Shown piece after piece: positions 17,422 to 30,402 of a stretch of 64,000 bases of DNA. The notes beneath the pieces were generated by a model. That model worked only from the letters and a program-made list of their open reading frames with translations, made no database searches and had not been told where the DNA came from. Source of the stretch: Roseococcus sp. SYP-B2431. Lineage in GTDB: Bacteria; Pseudomonadota; Alphaproteobacteria; Acetobacterales; Acetobacteraceae. A program made the translations under genes and the position numbers. How positions within the stretch are numbered: position 1 is the stretch's first letter; every line of letters begins with the position of its first letter. The DNA lies in NCBI RefSeq assembly GCF_004336745.1, contig NZ_SJXD01000027.1, positions 186,001-250,000 on the forward strand, given 5' to 3'.

Positions 17422-18816
17422 CTAAATGTGGATCACGCGACCGAAGGCATCCAGCACCGCCTCGTGCATCGTCTCGGACACCGTGGGATGCGGGAAGACG
17501 GTGTGCATGAGCTCCGCCTCGGTGGTCTCCAGGCTGCGCGCGATGGTGTAGCCCTGGATCATCTCGGTCACCTCGGGCCCGACCATATGCGCGCCCAGCA
17601 GTTCGCCCGTCTTCGCGTCGAAGACGGTCTTGGTGAAGCCCTCGGTGTCGCCGAGGGCGATGGCCTTGCCATTGCCGATGAAGGGAAAGCGGCCAACCTT
17701 CACCTCATGGCCGAGTTCCCTGGCGCGGGCCTCGGTGAGGCCCACCGAGGCCACCTGCGGGCGGCAATAGGTGCAGCCGGGGATATTGGTCGCCTCGAAG
17801 GGATGCGGATCCAGGCCGGCGATGAATTCGACGCAGGTGATGGCCTCGTGGCTCGCCTTGTGCGCCAGCCAGGGCGGGCCGGCCAGGTCACCGATGGCAT
17901 AGACATGGGGCTCGCCCGTGCGGCCATAGCCGTCGACCACGACATGGGTCCGCTCGACCTTCACCTTGGTGCCCTCGAGCCCGATGCCCTCGACATTGCC
18001 GACGATGCCGACCGCGAGGATCAGCCGCTCCGCCTCGATCTCCTGCGTCTTTCCGCCGATCTCCACCGTCGCGGTGACGGTGGAGGCGCCCTTCCTCACG
18101 CCCTTCACCGAGGCGCCGGTGAGCACCTTCATGCCCTGCTTCTCGAAGGACTTCTTCACGAAGGCGGAGACCTCGGCATCCTCGACCGGCACGACGCGGT
18201 CCAGCGCCTCGACGATCGTGACCTCGCTGCCCAGGTCGCGGAAGAAGCTGGCGAATTCGACGCCGATGGCGCCCGAGCCGATCACGATCAGGCGCTTCGG
18301 CACCGTGTCCGCGACCAGCGCCTCCTTGTAGGTCCAGATGAACTTGCCGTCCGGCTCCATGCCCGGCAGCACGCGGGCGCGCGCCCCGGTGGCGAGGAGG
18401 ATGTTCTTGGCCGCAAGGTCCGCGACCTTCTTGCCGTCCTTCTCCACCCCCACCTTGCCGGGGCCGTCCAGCCGGCCGGCGCCGTCGATCACGGTGATGC
18501 CGTTCTTCTTCATCAGGAACTTCACGCCGCCCGAGAGCTGCGCCGCCACGCCGCGGCTGCGCTTCACGATCTTGCCGATGTCGAAATTCACCTTCTCCGC
18601 GCTCAGCCCGTATTGGTCGAGCGTGTTGAGCAGGTGGAAGATCTCCGAGGAGCGCAGCAGCGTCTTGGCCGGGATGCAGCCCCAGTTGAGGCAGATGCCG
18701 CCCAGATGCTCGCGCTCGACAATGGCCACCTTCATCTTGAGCTGCGCCGCGCGGATCGCCGCGACATAGCCGCCGGGGCCGGAGCCCACCACCACGAGAT
18801 CGTAATTGTCGGCCAT
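17422..18816 (-). CDS. lpdA: Dihydrolipoyl dehydrogenase (E3)
   Basis: 464 residues. FAD-binding GSGPGGYVAAIRAAQ at the N terminus, redox disulfide GICLNWGCIPAK (about 41-52), NAD-binding GSGAIGVEFASFF, and the C-terminal His-Glu pair in HPTVSETMHEA. It reoxidises dihydrolipoamide on E2 with NAD+. Unlike some alphaproteobacterial E3 proteins it carries no N-terminal lipoyl domain; those are on E1-beta and E2. The gene lies 3 nt downstream of the GNAT gene on the same strand. Confidence 0.95.
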   Translation of the reverse strand: MADNYDLVVVGSGPGGYVAAIRAAQLKMKVAIVEREHLGGICLNWGCIPAKTLLRSSEIFHLLNTLDQYGLSAEKVNFDIGKIVKRSRGVAAQLSGGVKFLMKKNGITVIDGAGRLDGPGKVGVEKDGKKVADLAAKNILLATGARARVLPGMEPDGKFIWTYKEALVADTVPKRLIVIGSGAIGVEFASFFRDLGSEVTIVEALDRVVPVEDAEVSAFVKKSFEKQGMKVLTGASVKGVRKGASTVTATVEIGGKTQEIEAERLILAVGIVGNVEGIGLEGTKVKVERTHVVVDGYGRTGEPHVYAIGDLAGPPWLAHKASHEAITCVEFIAGLDPHPFEATNIPGCTYCRPQVASVGLTEARARELGHEVKVGRFPFIGNGKAIALGDTEGFTKTVFDAKTGELLGAHMVGPEVTEMIQGYTIARSLETTEAELMHTVFPHPTVSETMHEAVLDAFGRVIHI

Positions 18817-18819
18817 GCC

Positions 18820-19308
18820 TCAGCCCCTTCCTGCGAGCGCGACGAGGGCGGCCCCCGAGACGCGCTGATCCGTCCATTCCTCGCGCCCGACGGCGCCCAT
18901 CGCGCGATAGGCCGCGATGGCAGGCGTATTCCAGTCGAGCACGTTCCAGCCGATGGCGGCGCAGCCCTCGTCCAGCGCGCGTTGCGCGACGAGGCGGAAC
19001 GCCGCCCGCGCGATGCCCTGCTTGCGGTACTCGGGCTCGACGAAGACATCTTCGATCCAGAGCTCCGCCTTGCCCGCGAAGCTCGAGAAGGTGCGGTACC
19101 AGAGGCAGATCGCGACGGGCCGCCCCTCCACCTCCGCCAGCATCGCCTCGGCCAGCGGGCGCTTGCCGAAGAGTGCCTCGCGAAGCTGCTCGGGCGTCGC
19201 CGTGAACTCGTGCTCGATCTTCTCGTAGACCGCCAGCCCGCGCAGCAGCCGGTGGATGTCCGCGACATCCGCCGGCCTGGTCTCGCGCCAGATGAAGGCG
19301 GCGCTCAC
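18820..19308 (-). CDS. GNAT family N-acetyltransferase
   Basis: 162 residues. The acetyl-CoA binding motif A is IEDVFVEPEYRKQGIARAAF (about 88-107), followed by GWNVLDWNTPAIAAYRAMGA. The overall pattern resembles the diamine (spermidine/thialysine) acetyltransferase branch, but the substrate cannot be fixed. It is inserted between aceF (4 nt away) and lpdA (3 nt away), so it is co-expressed with the pyruvate dehydrogenase complex, which produces its acetyl-CoA donor. Confidence 0.85.
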   Translation of the reverse strand: MSAAFIWRETRPADVADIHRLLRGLAVYEKIEHEFTATPEQLREALFGKRPLAEAMLAEVEGRPVAICLWYRTFSSFAGKAELWIEDVFVEPEYRKQGIARAAFRLVAQRALDEGCAAIGWNVLDWNTPAIAAYRAMGAVGREEWTDQRVSGAALVALAGRG

Positions 19309-19312
19309 GAGA

Positions 19313-20602
19313 TCAGAGCATCAGGCTCAGCGGCTCTTCCACAATGGCCTTGAATTCCTGCAGCCATTCCGCGGCGAGCGCGCCGTCGATCACGCGATGG
19401 TCCACGCTGAGCTGGCAGGTCATCACGGCCGCGACCGCGAGCTCGCCGTTCTTCACCACCGGCCGCTTCTGGCCCGCGCCCACGGCGAGGATGCCGGCCT
19501 GCGGCGGATTGATGATCGCCGAGAAGAAGGAGACGCCGTACATCCCCATGTTGGAGATGCTGAAGCCGCCGCCCTGGAACTCCTCGGGCTTCAGCTTGCC
19601 CGACTTCGCCCGCGCGCCCAGGTCCTTCATCTCGTTGCTGATCGCGGCCAGGCCCTTGGTGTCGGCATTGCGCACGATCGGCGTGATGAGCCCGTCCGGG
19701 ATCGAGACCGCGACGCTGATGTCCACCTCGTTGAAGCGGAGGATCGCCTCCTCGGTCCAGGCCGCGTTCACGGCCGGGATGCGCTTCAGCGTGACGGCGG
19801 CGGCCTTGATGACGAGGTCGTTGACCGACAGCTTGAAGGCGCCGGGACCGTCCTTCGGGCTGCGGGCGTTGAGCTTGGCGCGCAACTCCAGCAGCGCGTC
19901 GATCTCGATATCCGCCGCCACGTAGAAGTGCGGGATGGTCGCCTTGCTCTCCGAGAGGCGGCGCGCGATCACCTTGCGCATCGAGCTGTTCGGATGCGCC
20001 GTGGTGGCGCCCAGGATGGGCGCCGGCGCGGCGGCGGCCTTCGGCGCGGGGGCTGCGGCCGGGGCCGTGGTCGCGGCGGGAGCCGGCGCCGGGGCGCCGC
20101 CCTTCATCGCGGCCTCGATGTCGGACTTCACGATGCGGCCCTGCGGGCCCGAGCCCTCGACCTTCGAAAGGTCCAGCCCGGCCTGCTGCGCCATGCGCTT
20201 GGCGAGCGGCGAGGCGGCCACGCGGTCGCCATGCGACGCCGGAGCGGGCGCGGCGGCCGGCTTCGGGACTTCCGCGGCCTTCGGCGCCTCGGGGGGCTTC
20301 TCCGCCGGCTTGGGCGCCGGGGCGGGGGCGGCCTTCGCCTCGCCGCTCGGCGCGCTCTCGCCCGGCTCGACCAGCACGGCGATGACGGCGTTCACCTTCA
20401 CGCCCTCGGTGCCGGCGGGCACAACGATCTTGCCGAGGATGCCCTCGTCCACGGCTTCCACTTCCATGGTTGCCTTGTCGGTCTCGATCTCGGCGATGAC
20501 GTCGCCGGACTTCACCTTGTCGCCCTCGGCCTTGAGCCAGCGGGCCAGCGTTCCCTCCGTCATGGTCGGCGAGAGGGCGGGCATCAGGATATCGGTGGCC
20601 AT
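19313..20602 (-). CDS. aceF: Pyruvate dehydrogenase E2, dihydrolipoamide acetyltransferase
   Basis: 429 residues with one lipoyl domain (1 to about 80; lipoylated Lys in [13 protein letters not shown]), an Ala/Pro linker, the peripheral-subunit-binding domain ([20 protein letters not shown]) and the catalytic core ending with [14 protein letters not shown], where the His and Asp of HxxxDG are intact. It transfers acetyl from lipoamide to CoA and forms the core of the complex. The gene starts 13 nt after pdhB. Its lipoyl domain is about 86% identical at DNA level to that of pdhB by hand alignment. Confidence 0.95.
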   Translation of the reverse strand: MATDILMPALSPTMTEGTLARWLKAEGDKVKSGDVIAEIETDKATMEVEAVDEGILGKIVVPAGTEGVKVNAVIAVLVEPGESAPSGEAKAAPAPAPKPAEKPPEAPKAAEVPKPAAAPAPASHGDRVAASPLAKRMAQQAGLDLSKVEGSGPQGRIVKSDIEAAMKGGAPAPAPAATTAPAAAPAPKAAAAPAPILGATTAHPNSSMRKVIARRLSESKATIPHFYVAADIEIDALLELRAKLNARSPKDGPGAFKLSVNDLVIKAAAVTLKRIPAVNAAWTEEAILRFNEVDISVAVSIPDGLITPIVRNADTKGLAAISNEMKDLGARAKSGKLKPEEFQGGGFSISNMGMYGVSFFSAIINPPQAGILAVGAGQKRPVVKNGELAVAAVMTCQLSVDHRVIDGALAAEWLQEFKAIVEEPLSLML

Positions 20603-20615
20603 GTCTCTCGCTCCC

Positions 20616-22001
20616 TCAGCGGTACGTCACGGAGTGGACGGCATCGACCACCTGTTCCAGCCGCGGCAGGGCCAGCTTCTCGAGATTGGCCGCATAGGGC
20701 ATCGGGATGTCGAGCCCATGCACGCGCACCGGCGGCGCGTCGAGGTCGTCGAAGCAGTTCTCGACGATCTGCATCGCGATCTCGGCGCCGATGCCGGCGA
20801 AGGGCCAGCCCTCCTCCAGCGTCACCACGCGATTGGTCTTCTTCACGCTCGCGACGATGGTCTCGATGTCGAGCGGGCGGATGGTTCGGAGGTTGATGAC
20901 CTCGGCGCTGATGCCCTTCTCGGCCAGGGCATCGGCCGCCTGCATCGCCAGGCCCACCATGATCGAGAAGGCGACGATGGTGACATCCGTGCCCTCGCGC
21001 TCCACCTTGGCTTTGCCGATGGGCAGGACGAACTCCTCGTCGGTCGGGCAGTCGAAGCTGTGGCCGTAGAGGATCTCGTTCTCGAGGAAGATGACCGGGT
21101 TCGGGTCGCGGATGGCGGCGCGCAGCAGGCCCTTGGCGTCGGCGGAGGACCAGGGGGCCACGACCTTCAGCCCCGGGCAATGCGCGTACCAGCTCGCAAA
21201 GCACTGGCTGTGCTGGGCCGCGACGCGCGAGGCCGCGCCATTGGCGCCGCGGAAGACGATCGGGCAGCCCAGCTGGCCGCCGGACATGTAGAGCGTCTTG
21301 GCCGCCGAGTTGATGATGTGGTCGATGGCCTGCATCGAGAAGTTGAAGGTCATGTATTCGACGATGGGCTTCAGGCCGTTGAAGGCGGCGCCCACGGCCA
21401 TGCCGGTGAAGCCGTGCTCGGTGATGGGCATGTCGATCACCCGCTTCGGCCCGAACTCGTCCAGCAGGCCCTGGCTGATCTTGTAGGCGCCCTGATACTG
21501 CGCGACCTCCTCGCCCATGAGGAAGACGTCCTTGTCGGCCCGCATCTCCAGCGCCATCGCGTCGCGCAGCGCCTCGCGGACGGTCGTGGGCTTGGTCGGG
21601 CCCCAGTCCTTCTCGGGCGCTACCGAGACCGGCGCCGCGGCGATGGTCGGGTGCGGCTTGGCCGCGACCTCGGCATGGTCCTCGGCCTTGGGCAGGGGCG
21701 CGGCCACCTCGCGGGTGGCCGCCTCCTCGGCCGGCTTCGCCGCGGCCTTGCCGCCGCCGGCGCCGCCATCGAGCTCCGCGATCGGCGAGTTCACCGCGAC
21801 GTTCTCGGTGCCCTCGGGCACGACGATCTTCGTGATCGTGCCCTCGTCGACGGCCTCGACCTCCATGGTCGCCTTGTCGGTCTCGATCTCGGCGATCACG
21901 TCGCCGGACTTCACCGCATCGCCTTCCTTCTTGAGCCAGCGGGCCAGCTTGCCCTCCGTCATGGTGGGCGACAGCGCCGGCATCAGGATCTCGACGCCCA
22001 T
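20616..22001 (-). CDS. pdhB: Pyruvate dehydrogenase E1 beta with N-terminal lipoyl domain
   Basis: 461 residues. Residues 1 to about 80 are a complete lipoyl domain ([15 protein letters not shown] carries the Lys), then an Ala-rich linker, then the transketolase-like beta subunit from about residue 135 ([38 protein letters not shown]). Lipoyl domains on E1-beta are known in alphaproteobacteria such as Sinorhizobium and Zymomonas. The gene follows pdhA with one base between stop and start, and its product forms the thiamine-diphosphate-dependent heterotetramer with PdhA. Confidence 0.95.
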   Translation of the reverse strand: MGVEILMPALSPTMTEGKLARWLKKEGDAVKSGDVIAEIETDKATMEVEAVDEGTITKIVVPEGTENVAVNSPIAELDGGAGGGKAAAKPAEEAATREVAAPLPKAEDHAEVAAKPHPTIAAAPVSVAPEKDWGPTKPTTVREALRDAMALEMRADKDVFLMGEEVAQYQGAYKISQGLLDEFGPKRVIDMPITEHGFTGMAVGAAFNGLKPIVEYMTFNFSMQAIDHIINSAAKTLYMSGGQLGCPIVFRGANGAASRVAAQHSQCFASWYAHCPGLKVVAPWSSADAKGLLRAAIRDPNPVIFLENEILYGHSFDCPTDEEFVLPIGKAKVEREGTDVTIVAFSIMVGLAMQAADALAEKGISAEVINLRTIRPLDIETIVASVKKTNRVVTLEEGWPFAGIGAEIAMQIVENCFDDLDAPPVRVHGLDIPMPYAANLEKLALPRLEQVVDAVHSVTYR

Positions 22002-22002
22002 C

Positions 22003-23025
22003 TTACTTCGTCTCCAGGAGGATGTCGGTCCAGAGTTCGCTCTCGTCCGGCTCCGGCGAGGCCTGCGCGAAATCGGCGGCGTCGGTCACGATCGCCTTCA
22101 CCTCGTCGTCGATGGCCTTCAGGTCGGCCTCGGTGACGTTCTGCTCCATGAGCTGCGTGCGCGCGGTCTCGATGCAGTCGTGCTGCTCGCGCATCTTCTG
22201 CACCTCCTCGCGCGTGCGGTACTTCGCGGGGTCGGACATGGAGTGGCCGCGGTAGCGGTAGGTCTTCATCTCCAGCAGGTACGGGCCATTGCCGGCGCGG
22301 CAATGCGCGACCGCGCGCTGCGAGGCCTCGAAGACGGTCTGCACGTTCATGCCGTCGACCTGCTCGCCGGGAATGCCCCAGGGCGCGCCGTTCTTCGACA
22401 GATCGGCGCTGGCGGAGGCTCGCTCGACGCTCGTGCCCATGCCGTACTTGTTGTTCTCGATGACGAAGATGCAGGGCAGCTTGAACAGCGCGGCGAGGTT
22501 CAGGCTCTCATAGACTTGGCCCTGGTTGGACGCGCCCTCGCCGAAATATGCGACCGCGACCTTGCCGTCCTCGCGGTACCAGTTGGAGAAGGCGAGGCCG
22601 ACGCCGAGGCTGACCTGCGCGCCCACGATGCCATGGCCGCCGAAGAAGCCCTTCTCACGGCTGAACATGTGCATCGAGCCGCCCTTGCCCTTCGAATAGC
22701 CGCCGATGCGGCCCGTGAGCTCGGCCATGACGCCGCGGGCCTCCATGCCGGTGGCCAGCATATGCCCGTGGTCGCGGTAGGAGGTGATGACCTCGTCGCC
22801 GGGCTGAAGCGAGGCCTGCATGCCGACCACCACGGCCTCCTGGCCGATATAGAGGTGGCAGAAGCCGCCGATGAGGCCCATCCCGTAGAGCTGGCCCGCC
22901 TTCTCCTCAAAGCGTCGGATCAGGAGCATGTCCCGATAGGCGCGCAACAGGGCGTTGTGCCCCATCTGCATTTCCTTTTCCTTCGCGGCGCCCTTGGCGC
23001 GGCGCTTGGACGGGGCTTCGAGCAT
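22003..23025 (-). CDS. pdhA: Pyruvate dehydrogenase E1 alpha
   Basis: 340 residues from ATG 23025, with GAGGGAGA as ribosome binding site. The thiamine diphosphate and Mg motif runs from [15 protein letters not shown] to [10 protein letters not shown], and [15 protein letters not shown] corresponds to the active-site loop that is phosphorylated in mitochondrial homologues. It decarboxylates pyruvate and passes the acetyl group to lipoamide. It is the first gene of pdhA-pdhB-aceF-GNAT-lpdA-lipA-ratA; the AT-richer region upstream carries three related inverted repeats that are likely control sites. Confidence 0.95.
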   Translation of the reverse strand: MLEAPSKRRAKGAAKEKEMQMGHNALLRAYRDMLLIRRFEEKAGQLYGMGLIGGFCHLYIGQEAVVVGMQASLQPGDEVITSYRDHGHMLATGMEARGVMAELTGRIGGYSKGKGGSMHMFSREKGFFGGHGIVGAQVSLGVGLAFSNWYREDGKVAVAYFGEGASNQGQVYESLNLAALFKLPCIFVIENNKYGMGTSVERASASADLSKNGAPWGIPGEQVDGMNVQTVFEASQRAVAHCRAGNGPYLLEMKTYRYRGHSMSDPAKYRTREEVQKMREQHDCIETARTQLMEQNVTEADLKAIDDEVKAIVTDAADFAQASPEPDESELWTDILLETK

Positions 23026-23061
23026 GGACGTCTCCCTCGGGGGTCCGCCACAGTTAGGCTG

Positions 23062-23082
23062 GCCTTGCAACCTTCGCAAGGC
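23062..23082. promoter_or_regulatory. Inverted repeat 37 bp before the pdhA start
   Basis: GCCTTGC (23062-23068) and GCAAGGC (23076-23082) are perfect inverted arms around a 7-base spacer, placing TTGC and GCAA half-sites face to face. It lies in the likely 5' untranslated region or promoter of pdhA. It could be an operator or an mRNA hairpin. Confidence 0.4.
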
Positions 23083-23106
23083 GGGACCTCCGCCGGAAAA
23101 TCCAAC

Positions 23107-23121
23107 TATTGCAATGCAATA
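23107..23121. promoter_or_regulatory. Palindrome TATTGCAATGCAATA, candidate operator
   Basis: A perfect 15-bp palindrome with one central base, about 82 bp upstream of the pdhA start. It shares the TTGC-GCAA pattern with the palindrome at 23159-23175; their centres are 53 bp apart, close to five helical turns. The regulator is not identified. The half-site loosely recalls TTTGCAAA sites of RamB/ScfR-type regulators of acyl-CoA metabolism. Confidence 0.5.
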
Positions 23122-23158
23122 TTCACTTTAACTGGATTCCGGTTCACGCAATATTCTT

Positions 23159-23175
23159 ATGTTGCGGCGCAACAT
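23159..23175. promoter_or_regulatory. Palindrome ATGTTGCGGCGCAACAT, candidate operator
   Basis: A perfect 17-bp palindrome with one central base in the AT-rich stretch upstream of pdhA. It contains the same TTGC and GCAA half-sites as the 15-bp palindrome 53 bp nearer to the gene. Spacing and similarity suggest a two-site operator bound by one regulator, possibly with looping. Confidence 0.5.
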
Positions 23176-23328
23176 TGTTGCTAGAGCGCTGATCTGGCAG
23201 GGGAAGCGGCTCCCCCATACGATGGCGCCGCGGCTCTGGCGCCGACCAGCGGGAGCAGGGCCGTTCGGGCTCGCCCTCGGCCGCGCCCATAGCGCTGATT
23301 TTCCTGGAATGAAGAGGCCGGGCCGCTC

Positions 23329-23658
23329 TCAGAACAGCCGTTGCCCCGGCGGATAGGGGATGACGATCTCGTCGCGGTTGGTGAGGTTCAGCATGGCCCG
23401 CGCCCGCTCCTCGAGCTGGTCCCGGTCCAGCCGGTCGCCGCGCATGGCATTGACCCGCCGCTCGGCCGCCTCGCGCTCCGCGGTCGCCCGCTGCAGCTCG
23501 CCCCGAGCGGCCGAGATCTCGGCGATACGATGCTCGCGCGCAATGAGCCCGCGATCGCCATGCGAGGCGTGCCAGACGAAGAAGGCCGCGACGCTCGCCA
23601 GGATGACCGGCGCCGCCAGGAACTTCACGCCGCGGATGAGTGCCCGCCCGAAACCCAT
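23329..23658 (-). CDS. ftsB: FtsB/DivIC-type septum formation initiator
   Basis: 109 residues: a short cytoplasmic N terminus, one membrane helix (FLAAPVILASVAAFFVWHA, about 13-31), a periplasmic coiled coil (EHRIAEISAARGELQRATAE, about 42-61, onward) and the conserved end ERARAMLNLTNRDEIVIPYP. FtsB/DivIC joins FtsL and FtsQ in the divisome. Its place between enolase and pyruvate dehydrogenase genes is a long-conserved arrangement in alphaproteobacteria, which supports the call despite low sequence complexity. Confidence 0.87.
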   Translation of the reverse strand: MGFGRALIRGVKFLAAPVILASVAAFFVWHASHGDRGLIAREHRIAEISAARGELQRATAEREAAERRVNAMRGDRLDRDQLEERARAMLNLTNRDEIVIPYPPGQRLF

Positions 23659-23804
23659 TGATCCCCCAAACGCGCAGCCAGCCCCCCCGGGCCCGCCCCG
23701 TCAAAGAATCATTAAGACTTCCCGCTGGCAAGGGGAAAGCTGAGCCAGCGCAGGAAATTGTCCTGGGATTCCCGTAGGATTCCAATATTCGGAAGCGTCG
23801 TGCC

Positions 23805-25566
<1,762 letters not shown>

Positions 25567-25570
<4 letters not shown>

Positions 25571-26226
25571 CGCGGCTGCGCGACCTGTTCCGCCGCCAGG
25601 CGCCGCCAGCGCCGATCGACCCTGTTCCCGCTCCCGTCGAGAGCCCCCTGCCCGTCCCGGCGCCCTTCCGGCTCCCCGATCCGGCCGCCGGCGACGCCCT
25701 TCTCGCCGTGGCGCTCGGCCTCGCCCCGGGCCGCCGCTGCTTGCTGACCGGCGACGCCCCCGCGCGCCTGGCCCGGGCCTGCCTCGCTCTGCTCCAGCAG
25801 GGGGCGGCCTCCGCCCTCGTCGCCGCTCCGGACCCGCCGCGCCATGCCGATGCCATGCTACGGGACGAGGCCCTGCGCTGGGGGCTGATGGAGGTCGCAA
25901 CCCCCTTGCTGGAACGCCCGCCCGCCGGCGAGCGCGGACCGCAGACCTATTACCTCGATTGCGACCGGCCGGCCGACTGGTGGATGAGAGCGGCACTCGA
26001 CGAGGGCGACATCGCCCAACGCGCCGGCCCGCTGGACCTCGTGGTGGATTTCCGGAGCCTCGGCGCCAACCCCGATCCGCTGGCGCGCCTGCGCGCCCTC
26101 GCGGCGACCGGGGCAGGCGAACTCATGCTGGAGGACGCGCCGGGCGAGGCGGAATACTGGCTCGACCGCGTGGGGTTCCGGCGGCGCGGGCGCCGGGGGA
26201 CCGTCCTGGTGGCCCGGCGGCGGTGA
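25567..26226 (+). CDS. Hypothetical protein, degenerate methyltransferase-like fold
   Basis: 219 residues that I do not recognise as a named family. After a Pro-rich N terminus (about 12-40) the pattern GRRCLLTGDAPARLARAC, SALVAAPDPPRH, LDLVVDFRSLG, GELMLEDAPGEAEYWLDRVG, RRRGRRGTVLVARR resembles the strand-helix order of a class I SAM methyltransferase, but the glycine-rich SAM loop is missing (TGDAPA instead of GxGxG). It may bind a partner or nucleotide rather than methylate. It is coupled upstream to the DUF3253 gene (ATGA) and downstream to the glycosyltransferase (GTGA), which suggests a joint role. Confidence 0.65.
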
Positions 26227-28483
26227 GGATCTGCCTGCTCTCGCTGGACATGCTGGGGCCGATCCACAATGGCGGGATCGGCACGGCCTTCACCTCCCTG
26301 GCGGAAGCGCTGGCGGCGGCGGGGCATGACGTCACCCTGGCCTATCCGGCCGACCATACCGAGACCGCCCCTCTGTCGCACTGGGTCCGCCACTATGCCG
26401 GGCGGGGCATCCGCCTCGAATGCCTCTATGCGCGCGGCGAGGACAAGCGGCTGGCGCTCGCCGCCTATCACTGGCTGAAGCGGCGGGATTTCGACGCCAT
26501 CCACTTCCACGAATGGCGCGGCATCGGGCATTTCCTGGTCAAGGCCCGCCGCCAGGGGCTGGCCTTCCGCGACACGGCGCTGATCTGCCAGCTCCACTCG
26601 CCCAGCGAGTGGCACCGCGAATACTCGCATCGTTTCGCGACGGGCCATGGCGAGCTCGAGCGCGCCTGGCTGGAGCGCGGCTCGGCCGAGGGCGCGGACC
26701 TCGTGATCTCGCCCAGCCGCTACATGCTGGACTGGGTCCGCGAGGCGGGATGGCGGCTGCCGGAGCGCGCGATCGTGCTCCCCAACCTCCTGCCGGCCGG
26801 TTTCGCGTGCCGCGAGCCGACACGCGGCCCGGTCGGCGAACTCGTGTTCTTCGGGCGGTTGGAGGAGCGGAAGGGCCTCGCGCTGTTCTGCCAGGCGATC
26901 GGCCTCATGATCACCGCCGGCGCCCCGCCCCGGCGCGTCACCTTCCTGGGCAAGGTGGGCGAGATGGGGAACGAGAGCGCGCTTCGCTACATCGGGCGCG
27001 CCGCCCAGGCGTGGAACTTCCCTTGGGCCGTGCGCAACGACCTCGACGTCCTCGGTGCCCGGGATTTCCTGGCCGCGCCGGGCCGGATCGCCGTCATCGC
27101 CTCCATCATGGAGAACTCGCCCTATACGGTGCTGGAGTGCCTTGCCGCCGGCATCCCCTTCCTGGCCGCCGATTGCGGCGGCGTCGCCGAGCTCGTGGCG
27201 GAGGAGGATCGCGGCCGGGTGCTCTATCGCCGCACCGCCGACGACCTGGCCGCGCTCCTGGTCCGGACGCTGCGCGACGGCGCCCCGGGGGCCCGGCCGG
27301 CCTTCGACCTCGGCGCCAATCGCGAGAACTGGCTCGCGCTGCACCAGGCGCCGCTCGCCGCGGCGAGGCCGGAGCCGGCCGGCGAGCCGCCGCTCGTCTC
27401 CATCTGCATGGCCACCTTCAACCGGCATGGGCTGCTGGCCGAGGCCATCGCCTCCGTGGAGGCCCAGACCTATCCGAGGGTCGAGCTGGTGCTGGTGGAC
27501 GATGCCAGCACCGACCCGGCGGCCCGGTCCTTCCTCGACAGCCTGGAGCCGCGCTTCGCCGCGCGCGGCTGGCAGCTGCTCCGGAATCCGGAGAACCTCT
27601 ATCTCGGGGCCACGCGCAACCGCGCCGCGGCGGCCGCGCGCGGGGAATTCCTCCTCTTCATGGACGACGACAACCTGGCGCGGCCGGACGAGGTGGAGAG
27701 CTTCGTCCGCGCGGCACGCCATTCGGATGCCGAGATCCTGACCAGCCAATTCTATTTCTTCGCCGGCCGGGGCGCGGGGCCGGATCGTATCCCGGAGATG
27801 CCGAACCACTGGATCCCGCTCGGCGGCCCGGTTCCCCTCGGCTTCTTCGCCAACCCCTTCGGCGACGCCAATTTCCTCGTCCGCCGGGACGTCTTCGAGC
27901 AGCTTGGCGCCTTCAGCACCGACCGCGCCTCCTTCGAGGACTGGGAGTTCCTGCTGCGCGCCGCGACCGCCGGGCGCCGGATCGAATGCCTGCCCGAGAC
28001 GCTCTATGCCTACCGGGTCAACGAGGCCGCCATGCTCCGCAGCATGTCCCTCACCGATGCCCATCGGTCGTTCCGGCGGGTCATGCGCGCCTGGGCCGAT
28101 GCGCCGCCCTCGCCCGACATGCGCGCCGCCCTGGTCCATGCGGCCGACATGGGGATGCACGAGCTGCACAAGCCGCCGCCCGGCGCGCGGCTCCCGCTCA
28201 ACGGCGCGGAAGCCTTCTGCGCGGTCTCGGACGAGGCGCTCGCCCGAGGCGATCGCGAGACCGCCCGAAACCTCATGGCCCAGGCCTGCCGCCTGGAGCC
28301 GGAGAACCGCGAGCTGCGCCTCGCCTTGATCGGCCTGGGCGGCGGCGATCCCGCCGAGCTCGACGAGGTGGGGCCGGAGCTGCTTCCCGCCGCGCGGCTC
28401 GCGCTGCGGTGCCTCCGCCTCGCGGGCGACATGGCTGCCGCCGAAGCCCTGGCGGCGCGCCTGGCCCATCTCGGAGTACAGCC

Positions 28484-28487
<4 letters not shown>
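26223..28487 (+). CDS. GT4-GT2 fusion glycosyltransferase
   Basis: 754 residues from a GTG start that overlaps the previous stop. Residues 1 to about 385 form a GT4 enzyme (ICLLSLDMLGPIHNGGIGTA, then FFGRLEERKGLALFCQAIGL and EDRGRVLYRRTADDLAALLV). From about 388 a GT2 domain begins with PLVSICMATFNRHGLLAEAI, with VDDAST and the metal-binding LFMDDDN (about 475-481). The last 130 residues include a TPR-like stretch (NLMAQACRLEPENRELRLAL). A two-domain enzyme could add two successive sugars. The ABC transporter downstream overlaps by 4 nt. Acceptor unknown; expected in the cytoplasm. Confidence 0.83.
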
Positions 28488-30208
<1,721 letters not shown>

Positions 30209-30210
30209 AG

Positions 30211-30395
30211 TCAGCCGGCGAAGCGCAGGGCGCGGCTGATCGCGCCGGGCAGGACCGAGCCGTGGTTCTCGCTCTCGAAAAGCTGGAAGGCCGCCTTGGC
30301 GGCCTGGCCGCATCCTCCTCCAGAGCGCCGACCGTCAGCAGCGCCCGAGCCCGGGCAGGTTCGGCGGCGGCTGGCGTAGGGAGCTGAGGCCGGGG
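30211..30395 (-). pseudogene. Remnant of an IroE-like esterase, C-terminal fragment
   Basis: On the minus strand the frame ending at TGA 30213-30211 reads KAAFQLFESENHGSVLP then AISRALRFAG. This matches the conserved C terminus of alpha/beta-hydrolase esterases of the IroE/Fes type, where ENHGSV carries the catalytic His. Just upstream, in another frame, ARALLTVGALEED gives the strand that normally precedes it by about 40 residues. No start or nucleophile part is left. The fragment lies between the recQ 3' end and the end of the ABC gene. I infer a decayed gene with an internal deletion and frameshift. The match is from memory of the family. Confidence 0.55.
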
Positions 30396-30402
30396 GCGCG
30401 CC

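Larger units (their letters stand above)
23026..23328 (-). promoter_or_regulatory. Region upstream of pdhA, no gene
   Basis: The 303 bp between pdhA and ftsB holds no coding sequence that I can support. Bases 23095-23185 are clearly AT-richer than the surroundings and contain the palindromes listed separately, plus two copies of GCAATATTC (23116-23124 and 23148-23156). Since ftsB reads toward pdhA on the same strand, the region is both the 3' trailer of the eno-ftsB unit and the most probable promoter of the pyruvate dehydrogenase operon. Confidence 0.6.

Noticed and set aside
25950-28469. Very long open frame (839 codons) on the minus strand opposite the glycosyltransferase gene
   Set aside because: High-GC codon bias in the true plus-strand gene suppresses stops on the opposite strand. 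The translation is rich in Arg, Gly, His and Gln with no motif.
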